From: Tomocerus qinae
Lineage: Eukaryota > Arthropoda > Collembola > Entomobryomorpha > Tomoceridae
Length of the DNA stretch: 64,000 nucleotides
Assembly (NCBI GenBank): GCA_020055645.1
Contig: CM034546.1
Location: 10,416,001-10,480,000 of the forward strand
Direction: 5' to 3'
Shown one piece after another: positions 33,401 through 43,703 of the stretch. Position numbers and translations under genes: made by a program. The number at the start of each line of letters is the position of its first letter. Position 1 is the first letter of the stretch. The notes below the pieces were generated by a model. The model saw only the letters and a list, made by a program, of their open reading frames with translations. It ran no database searches and had not been told where the DNA came from.

Positions 33401-34710
33401 ACAATGAATTGTTGGATTTAGAAAAAATTAAAAGGCTGACATTATGGGGTGTAGATAAGTATTTCGACTTTGGGCAACAGTTCTCTATTGACTGCTTAAA
33501 TTTGGACCGGACAAAATCATTAAATTGGGATAAATCGATGAGTAGTGTCAAAACTCTTCAATTATGGAATATAGACCTTCAAGATATTCCGAGTTCTAAG
33601 TTCAGAGTAACGGACACTTTAGAGATTGGGGAATCCGTCCTAAATGTCACCTTCCTGGGCAATATTTCAGCCTTTGCCAATAAAGTAGTCATCAATAACA
33701 CACAAATTCATTTGAATTCTAAATTAGATTTCAATAATTCACCATCAAAGTTTCATCTTAGTAACACTCGAATAAAAGAAGTTCATATGGAACCCAACAC
33801 TTTCTTTAAAAACAAGAAAAGGATTGAGCATCTTCTATTCAACGATTTCTTAAACGTCTCTCAACTAACAAGTTTGTATCTATGTAGAGGCGGAGGTGAA
33901 TACACAAGCATTACTTTGGACATGGAAAATATTTCCTTGTCACTCGATACTCTCTCGTTGGGAGATGTAACGATACGTAATTGGGACAAGGGGCACGGAC
34001 ATGTTAATGAAATGATTATGAACAAAATTCCATTTACGACGAGAAACCAAATAAAAATGAATTCCTTGGAATTTGAAGCATCTTCGATAGATCTTTCTTG
34101 TTTACCAAGAAATATTCAACGAATACAACTGAACGGGGGCAGCGTTGTCACTTGCAAAGACCAAGTTCATTTCAATAATTTGAATTGTGGGATTCTTTAC
34201 TCCAATCCCTTTGAAATGAAATACTTTTCTGGTAGTCCTAAGTTGACTAAAGTTGAATTTCGATTCTGTAAATATGACGAATTCCTCCTAAATTTACAGT
34301 GGATACCAAAAAGTGTCAAAACCATAAAACTATTATGTGTGGATAACTTCCCTACAAATTCTACTCTAGAGACAATTGAAAACTGTCGATTTGAGTTGGA
34401 CAAACTAATAATTGACGATTCCAAGTTTTCACAAATTGAATCTGTCCTAAAAGTACTACAAACTGAAAATGTAATATGTAATGTCTCAGATGATATCAGT
34501 TTAACGAAGACAGAATTCGAAATTTTAATTAAATTAATCGAGTCATATAAATCGTTGGCCATTGGTAAAATTGAATGGGAAAGTGATGAACATTTTCAAA
34601 ATTGTCCTTTTTTCAAATTTGTAGACGAAAAAGGAGAATTTTATATTTTTGAAAACCAAAGAGGAAGAGTCCTACAGGAATCAGAATTCTTAGAAATGAT
34701 AAAACTGTGA
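30477..34710 (+). CDS. NLR-like gene 3: intact CARD-NB-ARC-TPR/LRR-like protein
   Basis: Exon 1 is 30477-30596 and exon 2 is 30706-34710, giving 1374 residues. The intron is 109 bp, GT-AG, phase 0. An in-frame stop at 30453 supports the start. Residues 1 to about 90 form a CARD (LTNLQKVL, DDKDRI, then PLDKNDRFF and GHCADIL). NB-ARC motifs: Walker A GMGGVGKTT 164-172, Walker B CLFIYDN 233-239, TSR 264-266, GNLPLA 318-323, and MHD-equivalent IHRLLQQ 442-448. A TPR-like helical stretch (AWYNYAVCLEKMDKL) and an acidic run follow. The long C-terminal region has irregular LxLxxxxL repeats, read as LRR-like. No WD40 repeats are seen, unlike Apaf-1. It probably acts as a cytosolic, nucleotide-gated CARD adaptor for caspase or immune signalling (inferred). 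Confidence 0.85.
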
Positions 34711-35609
34711 CAAGTAGATCACTGCAGAATGTGATTTGTGGCTACTGTTTCCGTGTATATACAATAATAATAGTAATAAATTTTTATAACTATGCACCTT
34801 TAGGTCCCAATTCACGTAAATCTTATCATTTCCCTTAAGCCGAGATATCTTCATTAGATCAATTCAATCAAATATAATTTTCAACTTTTACAACACCACA
34901 CTGGCCATGTGTATAGGAAATTCTGAGAAGTGACGAATGGATTTCACTGAATTGGAAAGTTGTCTATTGTATCAATGTATATAGCTAAAACTAAAAGACA
35001 CAAATAAAATATCAAGCTCTTTAAAATCTAACATATTTACTATTTAAATAATTCCATCCTGCATTGTCACATCTTACCTGATTTTCACCATCATGATCTT
35101 GTTACTGGCATCTTGTTGGTTTTACATTTATTCAACTATAGTAAATCTTATTTCGCTTAGATAACATTTCAATCAACTTTGTAGGGCTAGTTTTCGAAAC
35201 AAAAAGCTCCATTTATTACATCTTAGGGGTTTCATATACTTCGTATTTGACTATTTTTAGGGTTGAAAGTAAGGTTAAAAAGAAGCCTCCCGGAAATATT
35301 AAATTGAATAACTCATACACTCAAACGGCCATAAAATACAGTCGAATCATCATCTGCAACTGTAACAGCTGCAGGTCCATCATCAATGATAGGCCTACAG
35401 CAACCGCTCCAGCTAAGTTTACTTCCCCTCTAACTCATAGACAATTAAAAATTTGAATTGATGACATGGTTATCAGATAATTTTTAGTTAAGATTTTGTA
35501 ATCAAGTCCAAGCCTAAATTCTTCGAAATGCTCAGGTTGCATTTTACAATTTCTATATACTTAAGAACACATTCTCATAAACCTAAGGTTTTCTAAATTT
35601 ACAAAAGGT
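34711..35609. other. 3' flank of gene 3, left part
   Basis: Homologous to the 3' flanks of genes 1 and 2, with AATAAA at 35003-35008. No gene. Interrupted at aggt (35606-35609) by the Ty3/Gypsy element; the flank resumes at 45059. Confidence 0.65.
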
Positions 35610-36964
35610 TGTGAAGTCTCAAAAAGACGTTCACGTACTCGAAAGGCTCGGTCGCATAATATGTAAACTAAGACTCATTCAGCATATCTTAGATTGGCTC
35701 TTTAGGTAGAAATGCTTCTATATTTAAGAAATTATCTACTACTAATTTCTATGCATCTCCAGTAATTAGTATGCAACTTCCCTAATTTCTTATGCATTTC
35801 CCAGTCCATGGTCGGTTCTTGAACTTACCTACAATGTCAAAGTGAATTCATAAAAAGGCAAACCGATCGGTCCAGCTCTCATTCTCAATTCACATACTGT
35901 TCAATACACATTACTTAACATTATTTTTGTTTCATTTTTCTTTATTGCATTTAAGTTTTATTTTTGACTGCACTGTCGATTCCTCCAGTACAGTCCTATA
36001 CTTAAAGTTCTCTCTTTCAACTGAATTGCTTCACAATTCAGGCAAAGATTTGCTTTAATAGTTAATTTTATTTCAAAATTTATACTTTTCTGAAAAGTAC
36101 GGTGCTACAATTTGCCAGCCAGATCTTCCCAAATCGTACGAGTTTCTCCAAAGAAGGAAGACCAGACCAGCAACACGGATCCTCGCACAATAAAAAACAG
36201 GTTCCAATTATTAAAATAAATATTTCCCTTTATAGCTTTGCTTAACCAAAGCCAAGCTCTTTATCTCTGCAAATACTTGCCGAGACATTCGCTTTACTTT
36301 GGTCAAGCAATATATCCAAGATTCGGGCATTTGCACTGATTTCCGTGCGTATTCTCCATTCGCCCCAATTGGTACTAAACATTAAATTGGTATTATTATT
36401 ATTGGTATTCTTGTATTTCTAAATTCTAAGTGAATTCGTAAATTGTTGGCGTAAGAAGTGAAATTATACACACTAAACACGGATTACTTACTAGTTGTAA
36501 GCTCCGCAGGCATTGGTATTATATAATTGGTATACATACAAAAACATAAAACTGTGGTGTGTTGATATTATATACTATAATATTATATTTTATAGGCTAT
36601 AATCAATCTACCTGAAATTCGAGAAATCAAAGAGTAACACTCATAAGAGCCAAATCATCTAGGGTTTTGAGCCAGACCTATCCGAGTACATATCTCTCTC
36701 CATATTCTTGTCAGTATTTTCTAAACTAAATTCTATTTTGTGTGCACTGTGTAAAATCATTTCATTCTCTCATAAACTAAATTACAGATTCAGGGATACT
36801 GTATTAGAGAGTAGAAGTGCCATCAAAGAATCAGTAGAACTATTTTAGATAGCGATCTACAGTTTTTGTTGATTATTATTCGCATACAATTTATATTATT
36901 CCATCTTTACATAAATAATTCCTTCTACCATATCCCTACATTCAAGCGAAATAATAACCTCACA
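35610..36964 (+). repeat. 5' LTR
   Basis: 1355 bp, TG...CA ends, same length as the 3' LTR and matching in all stretches compared. An AATAAA lies near 36193. The transcription start cannot be assigned by eye. Confidence 0.93.
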
Positions 36965-36990
36965 AAAAAGTTGGCGACCTTGCCAGGATA
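36965..36990 (+). other. Primer-binding-like site
   Basis: The bases just inside the 5' LTR read aaaaagttggcgaccttgcc. The TGGCGACC core resembles primer-binding sites of other arthropod Ty3/Gypsy elements. Which tRNA matches was not tested. Confidence 0.5.
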
Positions 36991-37220
36991 TGGTCTATTA
37001 AATTAGTGTGCTCACAAAATTTTACAAAATTTTATTCTATACTTTCATTATTAAATTTCCCTTCTTTTCTAAGGCTTAAAGCAAAGAATACCAATTACTA
37101 GCGTTTTGCGTTTCATTTCTATCAACAACTCGAAACATTTAAAGCATTTCTGTTTGAGTCTCAAAGTAGCATTTACTTTACAAGTCATATTTTGAGTTGC
37201 AATTCGTTTTCTTTGTTAAA

Positions 37221-39056
37221 ATGGTAAATCCTAGAAGAGGAAGACGAGGAAATGCTCCGTCAGAAGAGCAGGTTAACGAACCCGAGGCACCTATCACACC
37301 TAGGGTAATCCATAGTCCAATTCCACGGGCAGTAGATAGATCTCAAGGTGATAGTGATCCTCCTCCACCCTATAATTCACCTTTGTCTAGAGCTCGTAGA
37401 GACCAAGAGGACATTTTAATAAATGTCATGCCTTTAGGACAAGCGTCAGGTCAGGCGGCGCCAGTCTACACAAATCCTCCTCCACAGAATTCTTCACAAA
37501 GAATCGAATTGGAAAGATTACTTTTTGACAGGGCAGAGCAAGGTTCATCTCAGACACAAAACGTTAACAGAGATGCATTAACTTCTGGTAATATGCAGGA
37601 GATGTTAGCGCAAATGACACAAAATTTTGTCCAAGCCATGAATCGTAATCAGCAGTTCATGCATAATGCCATGGTTCATAATCAGCAGGCTATGCAAGCT
37701 TCTATTCGTGAGATGCAAGATGCACAACTAAATGCTATTAGGAATATACAAATTCCACCAGCTCAGCCTATGCCACAAAGACAAAATCAAAATGATTTTT
37801 TAGCTGGACAAAGAGCACCTCCAGCAGGAATTCAACCTTTGCATAATGAAGCTCCGATACAGAATTTGCCTAACATTCATAACATACCTAATTTGAATGC
37901 TAATCCAGTCTTTGGTCAGGCAAGAGATAATCGTCCACAGGTTGGTGAACCTAATTTACGTAGACACGAGTGTGGATTGCCTGATAATGCACACATAGTT
38001 CGAGGAGCTAATGCCCCTGTAGGAAATATGCATGCACCTGGTCTACCGACTCATCATTTAAAATCCGCACATATAGCTATACCCACCTACAAGGGATTTA
38101 CTGACAGTAAAACTCCCTTTGACTTTCTCGTAGAGCTTGAGAAATATCGAGCTATTATTGGCTATTCCGAAGCAGATCTTCTTCGTTATGTTGTCCCGTT
38201 AGCTTTGACAGAAGAAGCGTTTAACTGGTATCGCTATGAAAATGATTTTCAGAATTTTGCTGATTTTAGACAGCGCTTTCGTACAGAATTTCAATCTGTA
38301 GGTTATGTAGATGACCTACAGAGGGAACTCGAAAATCGTACTCAAGGGAGTACAGAAACTCTGTCATCGTTCATTCGAGTCATAGCTGACTACTACGAAC
38401 GCAGAGGCATGGATTATACAGATGATGATGTAGTTAGACGTGTGCTTAAGCAAATGCACCCTGAATACAGACTTGCATTGCAAGGAAAAGTCATCAATAA
38501 TATGAGACAACTGAAACAGTGTGCCCAAGAAGCGCAAGAACTCTTGAAAAGTTGTCGCTCATATAAGCCACCTCCCATTACTGGTAATTTGGAGCCTTCA
38601 TTAGCTTGGAAACCTATTAGTAAGCCTAGGGAAATAGGGAAAACTGAAACTAGTGCACTGAGTTGGACAAATGACAATAATGTCACACCTAAACTTCATT
38701 TCGCTGCTGTTGATGCATTTACGTTCCATCATACGGAACCTAGTGCTAAACGTGAAGTTAGATTTCATAATCCTCCAGTTCAGCAGCCAGGTATGAATAG
38801 GAACAATAATAATGCTTCTCAGGCCAAGTACCCAGTACAGATCACTCCACCCAGAAATAACTATCCTAACTCTCCTCCGAGGAATTTTCAAACTAATTCT
38901 CCCAGTAGGGCGAATCAAAATTCACCCTCTCGTTCTTTCAATCCACAAGTTCAGGAGACAGTTAGAGAAAGGAGAAATTCGAATGGTTCTGAAACTAATG
39001 CTAACGTAGGGAATCGTTCTTTAAACTCCCCACGCCCGAGCCCACCTCGGCAGTGA
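37221..39056 (+). CDS. gag: Ty3/Gypsy Gag polyprotein (611 aa)
   Basis: The ATG at 37221 has a strong context (aaaATGG). The first half is proline-, glutamine- and asparagine-rich and low in complexity. A retrotransposon Gag/capsid domain occupies about residues 290-450 (TPFDFLVELEKY, EEAFNWYRY, FRQRFRTEF, LSSFIRVIADYYERRG). The C-terminus is again S-, P- and N-rich. No CCHC zinc knuckle is visible, so RNA binding probably relies on basic, asparagine-rich segments. The stop TGA overlaps the pol start as TGATG. The product would assemble virus-like particles. Confidence 0.9.
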   Translation: MVNPRRGRRGNAPSEEQVNEPEAPITPRVIHSPIPRAVDRSQGDSDPPPPYNSPLSRARRDQEDILINVMPLGQASGQAAPVYTNPPPQNSSQRIELERLLFDRAEQGSSQTQNVNRDALTSGNMQEMLAQMTQNFVQAMNRNQQFMHNAMVHNQQAMQASIREMQDAQLNAIRNIQIPPAQPMPQRQNQNDFLAGQRAPPAGIQPLHNEAPIQNLPNIHNIPNLNANPVFGQARDNRPQVGEPNLRRHECGLPDNAHIVRGANAPVGNMHAPGLPTHHLKSAHIAIPTYKGFTDSKTPFDFLVELEKYRAIIGYSEADLLRYVVPLALTEEAFNWYRYENDFQNFADFRQRFRTEFQSVGYVDDLQRELENRTQGSTETLSSFIRVIADYYERRGMDYTDDDVVRRVLKQMHPEYRLALQGKVINNMRQLKQCAQEAQELLKSCRSYKPPPITGNLEPSLAWKPISKPREIGKTETSALSWTNDNNVTPKLHFAAVDAFTFHHTEPSAKREVRFHNPPVQQPGMNRNNNNASQAKYPVQITPPRNNYPNSPPRNFQTNSPSRANQNSPSRSFNPQVQETVRERRNSNGSETNANVGNRSLNSPRPSPPRQ

Positions 39057-42000
39057 TGGCTCGGGACACCGAAAAACTTTCAAACAACTTTCTTGCCACA
39101 GTCGTAGATAATGAACCTACTATTTATGTACAAATTCTTGGTCAGCAATTTTTAGCTTACCTAGACTCATGTTCCTCCGTCAGTCTTGCCGGTGATAAAT
39201 TAATATCATTATTAAAAGAGAGAAAAATAGCAACTAAAACTCTCGCCAAACAAATTAACTTTTTAGTAGGCGGATGTTCTTCAGCAGAAACAGTTACAGT
39301 TACTATCAATTACCCATCTGGTAAACGAAAGCAATCTCTTACTTTATTACCTGGCATGCGAAAAGAAATTTTATGGGGAAGAGATTTTCTCGGACCCACA
39401 TTAATTGGAATACACGTAGGTTTAGGTGGATGGACTGTCGGCCTTGAAAGACAAAAACTCATTCCTTTTGTAAAAGCCAATGAAACTGTACATAATAGTT
39501 CCGTTTCCTGTAATACCTCCACCCTAATTAAGTCACCACAAGCTGACAAAAAACTAAATCTCAATTCAGACCCTACAGATGAGAATGTCACTAAAAATTC
39601 TCCTGTTGACTGCGATAAAACAGATCAGTCTACTAATTCATGCGAAAAATGTGATAAACATTCTGAGTCTACTTATCATACTCCTGCTTCCATTTTAGCA
39701 GAAGTAGCAAGCGAAACAACTTATGATGTTTTTCATATCGATGTTGGTAGCACACAACGAAAGAAAATGCCTGAATGCTTAACACCACCTTCTCATCTTA
39801 GTCCTACTCAACAAGAACAACTTTCAGCAGTTATTGAAAAGTACCTGCCTATGTTTAGTAAAAAGCCGGGACTATGCACATTATTCGAGCATGTCATTGA
39901 AACAGTAGACTGTAGGCCAATTAAATCACATCCACGTCCAATGACTCCGGGGAAAAGGAAAGCATTTGATGAAGTAATGGATGAACTCATAAAATACGAT
40001 ATTATCGAACCTTCGAATAGTCCATGGTCTTCTAACGCATTCCTCACTCCTAAGCCAAACGGCCAGCATAGATTTGTTGCCAATCTCAAGGCTGTCAATT
40101 CAGTCACAATTCCTGATGCATATTGCTTTCCTAGGAGTGACGATATGGTAACGTTTATCGGTCCATGCCTATATTTTTCTACCTTTGATCTAATTAAAGG
40201 ATTCTATCAGTTTTTGATTAAACGTACACATAGATGGAAAACAGCTTTTAATAGTCCGAGAGGCCTATACCAATTCAAACGTATGGCAATGGGATTACGT
40301 AATTCCCCAGCCACATTTCAAAGAGCTATGGATGTCATTCTAGGCGATCTTAAGTGGAAGATTTGCGTAGTTTATTTTGATGACATTTTGATATTTTCTC
40401 GAACTTTTGAAGAACACCTCCTACACATTGACATGGTCTTAAGTAAAATTCAAGCTGCTGGGCTTAATATTAACCCAGAGAAAGTACAATTATGTACTAC
40501 TTCCTTTAAATTTCTTGGGTTCATTATCGAACACGGGCAATGTCATCCCGATCCCGAGAAAGTTGTAAAAATAAAGAACTACCCAGTACCACGTAAAGCA
40601 AAGGACATACAGAGATTTTTAGGTTTAGTTGGATTTTATCGAAGATTCATTCCAGATTATGCTAAATATTCTAAATGTCTCACTAGGTTAGTAAAGAAAG
40701 ATGTAACTTTCGAGTGGAATTCCGAGACACAAGCTTCATTCGACTTCTTTACAAAGGCACTTTCTAATTTAACTACTTTACGTTTACCAGACTTAAACTT
40801 ACCGTTTATCATCCAAACGGATGCGAGCAAAGAAGCTATAGGTGCAGTGCTACTTCAAGAACACGAAGGCATTCGCTACCCGTTATGGTTTGCTAGTAGG
40901 ACTTTGAAAGATTGCGAGACTAGATATTCTAGTCCCGAAAAAGAGTGTCTTGGAGTAATTTGGGCTATAAACAAATTCAAAGGATTCGTAGAATACACAA
41001 GGTTTATAGTAGAAACAGATCACCAGGCTCTCATTTGGCTTCGTAATTTTAAGGATCCTACTGGTAGAATAGCTCACTGGTTCATGGAGCTGCAGGGTTA
41101 TGATTTCGAAGTAAGATATCGAAAAGGCAGTAACAACCAAGCTGCAGATGCCATGAGCAGAATCTCCGAAGTCCATATGACAGAAATTGCGAATAAAGTC
41201 ACTCGCAATAGCATAAAAGATGCACAGGACAATGATGAGTATTTATCTATACTTAAGAAATTTATAAACGAGACTCTTATTTCAGCTGACACTCCTACTT
41301 TGACTAAATTTAAAGAACAGGCAAAACGAGCATTCATCACTGAAGATGGAATTCTTCTACGGTACGTAGGTCCACGTGGTAAGCCATGGGAAGATGAGAG
41401 ACTATACTGGAGAATTTGGATAGCTCCTTCCCAAATAAATGAAATAATAGAACTTTTCCATTCAAATGTTCTCTCAGGTCATTTAGGTATACGGAAAACC
41501 TACGGAAAGCTAGAGGATAGATTTTATTTTGCTAACTTACGAAGAGAAGTCACTAGCTACGTAAGAAATTGCATTGAGTGTCAACGCACAAAATATCCTA
41601 AAACTCCACCTGTGCCAGCCACTTCATTCAAGGCAGAAGGTCCTTGGGATTTAGTATCTATAGATTTAATGGGTCCTTACACCAAAGGTACAAAGTCCCA
41701 TAGGTACATTTTAGTAGTCGTATGCTACTTTACAAAATTCGTTGAGATTTTCGCTTTGAAGGATGCAAAGGCAGATATTATAGTTAAAAAGCTATGGAAA
41801 GTATTCTGCCGTTGGGGAGTACCTAGGTACATAATATCGGATAATGGTAGTCAATTTGGATGTAATATTTATTTAGATTGGTGCAGTATGTTAAATATCA
41901 AGACTTTCCACATTTCTCCATATCATGCTCAAGCCAATTTAACTGAAAGGTATAACCAAACCATAAAAAGCATGATTGTGGCTAATATAGAGAAATGCAA

Positions 42001-42541
42001 GGAATGGGATAAAAATCTTCATGAGATAAGTTTTGCTCTACGCACTAGCATTAACGATAGTACAGGATTTACTCCCGCATATCTTAATACAGGTAGAGAA
42101 TTTCGCAATCCTTTCGATAACATCCTTGATTTAAATTTGTCTCATTGTAAAGAAACAAAGGAAAGAGGAAAGCGAATTAATGCAATTCAAAGTATAGCCA
42201 GAGATATTTTGACTAAAAATCAAGAAAATTATTTGCGTTACTACAATAGAGGAACTAAGGCACGTACATTTAATGTAGGCGATCTTGTTTGGTATGGTGC
42301 ACATTATTTAAGTGATGCAAGTAAAGGTATTACCGTCAGCCTTATGGGAAAAAGAGAAGGCCCTTATGAGGTAACTAAAGTTGTATCAACCAACGTATAC
42401 AATTTGATTTCTCGAAAGAATGGTCAGGTAATTAACAAAGTACACATAAATGACATGTCTCCCTATCTAACAGCCAACGGTCATGCAGAGACATCCCAAA
42501 AATGTGACAACTCCAGTTCCATGGGCCCACCGTCCATCTGA
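39056..42541 (+). CDS. pol: Ty3/Gypsy Pol polyprotein (1161 aa)
   Basis: The ATG at 39056 overlaps the gag stop (TGATG), so expression may occur by reinitiation or by -1 frameshifting. Protease: active-site segment AYLDSCSS around D37, where the usual DTG/DSG is DSC. Reverse transcriptase: catalytic YFDD at 440-443. RNase H: TDAS with Asp at about 589. Integrase: zinc-binding HSNVLSGH near 802 with a CxxC downstream, catalytic Asp about 870, Asp about 929 (SDNGSQFG) and Glu about 964 (NLTERYNQ). A GPY-type module and a GQVINKVHIND end follow; no chromodomain is seen. It ends 59 bp inside the third ORF. All catalytic residues are present except for the atypical protease triad. Confidence 0.93.
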   Translation: MARDTEKLSNNFLATVVDNEPTIYVQILGQQFLAYLDSCSSVSLAGDKLISLLKERKIATKTLAKQINFLVGGCSSAETVTVTINYPSGKRKQSLTLLPGMRKEILWGRDFLGPTLIGIHVGLGGWTVGLERQKLIPFVKANETVHNSSVSCNTSTLIKSPQADKKLNLNSDPTDENVTKNSPVDCDKTDQSTNSCEKCDKHSESTYHTPASILAEVASETTYDVFHIDVGSTQRKKMPECLTPPSHLSPTQQEQLSAVIEKYLPMFSKKPGLCTLFEHVIETVDCRPIKSHPRPMTPGKRKAFDEVMDELIKYDIIEPSNSPWSSNAFLTPKPNGQHRFVANLKAVNSVTIPDAYCFPRSDDMVTFIGPCLYFSTFDLIKGFYQFLIKRTHRWKTAFNSPRGLYQFKRMAMGLRNSPATFQRAMDVILGDLKWKICVVYFDDILIFSRTFEEHLLHIDMVLSKIQAAGLNINPEKVQLCTTSFKFLGFIIEHGQCHPDPEKVVKIKNYPVPRKAKDIQRFLGLVGFYRRFIPDYAKYSKCLTRLVKKDVTFEWNSETQASFDFFTKALSNLTTLRLPDLNLPFIIQTDASKEAIGAVLLQEHEGIRYPLWFASRTLKDCETRYSSPEKECLGVIWAINKFKGFVEYTRFIVETDHQALIWLRNFKDPTGRIAHWFMELQGYDFEVRYRKGSNNQAADAMSRISEVHMTEIANKVTRNSIKDAQDNDEYLSILKKFINETLISADTPTLTKFKEQAKRAFITEDGILLRYVGPRGKPWEDERLYWRIWIAPSQINEIIELFHSNVLSGHLGIRKTYGKLEDRFYFANLRREVTSYVRNCIECQRTKYPKTPPVPATSFKAEGPWDLVSIDLMGPYTKGTKSHRYILVVVCYFTKFVEIFALKDAKADIIVKKLWKVFCRWGVPRYIISDNGSQFGCNIYLDWCSMLNIKTFHISPYHAQANLTERYNQTIKSMIVANIEKCKEWDKNLHEISFALRTSINDSTGFTPAYLNTGREFRNPFDNILDLNLSHCKETKERGKRINAIQSIARDILTKNQENYLRYYNRGTKARTFNVGDLVWYGAHYLSDASKGITVSLMGKREGPYEVTKVVSTNVYNLISRKNGQVINKVHINDMSPYLTANGHAETSQKCDNSSSMGPPSI

Positions 42542-43523
42542 ACGTTACAGCCCATACTCGTCTCCATTTTTCACGCGTCCTAAAATACCACTAACCCATC
42601 AAGAGATGAGAAGAGTCTACGAAAATCGACACTTTGACATGCAGCAAAGTTCGCCACTCGCTCGTCTTGAACATGACTACAATTACCGTGAAATTGGAGA
42701 AAGACAACCAACAACTAATCATACACCTGTAAATACAATCAAACCAAGATCTGAGCCCTTGAGATACCGTGTACAGCATGTCTCAGTTCAAACAGCAACT
42801 CCTGAATATGTCAAAGAAGTTACAAAATTCGGACGTATCTCTGGACTACAGATCGAGAGACTGAAAGACAAAGCGAGAGATAGAGGCGTTAAACATCCGA
42901 GATTTGTGGTTGATCAAGGAGTCCTAGCTAGTGAAACAGATGTCCCACCCAACCCAGAAGAAGATGACATGCCATGGATTCCTAAAAGTCTTATCGTCTC
43001 CGCACACTTCCAGCCTCAACGAAGAATAGTTACCCTCCACAACAATGTAGCAGAACCCACTCAAAAGAAAATTAATTCTTATATTCCCTATGAACCTCCT
43101 AAGTCCACTCCAATGTCAAAAGAACATTTCCTACGAATTTCTTATGACATAAAACCCAAACTAATTCGCAAAATCAGACCTCAAAAATCGAGCTTAACCG
43201 AGTTGGAGCAGAGACAAATCAAACTCCGACAAGAAATCAGAAAAACTAAATTGGAATTGGCCAAGGTCATGTCTAATGCAAAAGTAACTAAGAAAGTAAA
43301 AACTATCGGGTCTACTCCAGTTACACGTTCCACCAGTGTTACCACACCCAAGAAGTACAAAAGAATTCGGAGTACTCCAGATGAAGCTTATTCTCCTTCC
43401 AAACCCGAGATTACCTCTAATAATCCCGGAGATGCAGCAGAATCTCTCCTACTAGCTGGCGAGATATCTGATGAAGATATTTCAGTCACGACTGAACAAA
43501 TGCATCTGGGTGACTCTGAATAA
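42483..43523 (+). CDS. Third ORF of the Ty3/Gypsy element, unknown function (346 aa)
   Basis: This ORF overlaps the end of pol by 59 bp in another frame and occupies the place of env in errantiviruses. It has no signal peptide, no hydrophobic membrane segment and no cysteine pattern, so an envelope role is not supported. It is basic and rich in P, T, K and R. A predicted coiled-coil lies at about residues 238-268 (SSLTELEQRQIKLRQEIRK), and an acidic tail ends in LGDSE. Similar extra ORFs in plant and animal elements are often of unknown role; an accessory nucleic-acid-binding or Gag-like function is conceivable. I do not recognise it. Confidence 0.75.
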   Translation: MQRHPKNVTTPVPWAHRPSERYSPYSSPFFTRPKIPLTHQEMRRVYENRHFDMQQSSPLARLEHDYNYREIGERQPTTNHTPVNTIKPRSEPLRYRVQHVSVQTATPEYVKEVTKFGRISGLQIERLKDKARDRGVKHPRFVVDQGVLASETDVPPNPEEDDMPWIPKSLIVSAHFQPQRRIVTLHNNVAEPTQKKINSYIPYEPPKSTPMSKEHFLRISYDIKPKLIRKIRPQKSSLTELEQRQIKLRQEIRKTKLELAKVMSNAKVTKKVKTIGSTPVTRSTSVTTPKKYKRIRSTPDEAYSPSKPEITSNNPGDAAESLLLAGEISDEDISVTTEQMHLGDSE

Positions 43524-43689
43524 TTCTCTTGTATCATTTAAAATTTCACTTTCAGTTACTTTTTGAGTATTCACATTAGTGCGTACTATACCTAATTATC
43601 TAAATTAATTTCAATTATTCTAATGAGAGGGTTAAATTGTTGTGTGTGTTTTGCCGTTATCTCAATAAATTAAGAGTAACGACAAGATT

Positions 43690-43702
43690 AACGGGGAGGG
43701 GA
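43690..43702 (+). other. Polypurine tract
   Basis: aacggggagggga lies immediately before the 3' LTR, where plus-strand synthesis is primed in LTR retrotransposons. Confidence 0.85.
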
Positions 43703-43703
43703 T

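Noticed and set aside
42483..43523. Env gene of an errantivirus-like element
   Set aside because: The ORF in this position lacks a signal peptide, membrane helix and cysteine pattern, so an envelope function is not supported.
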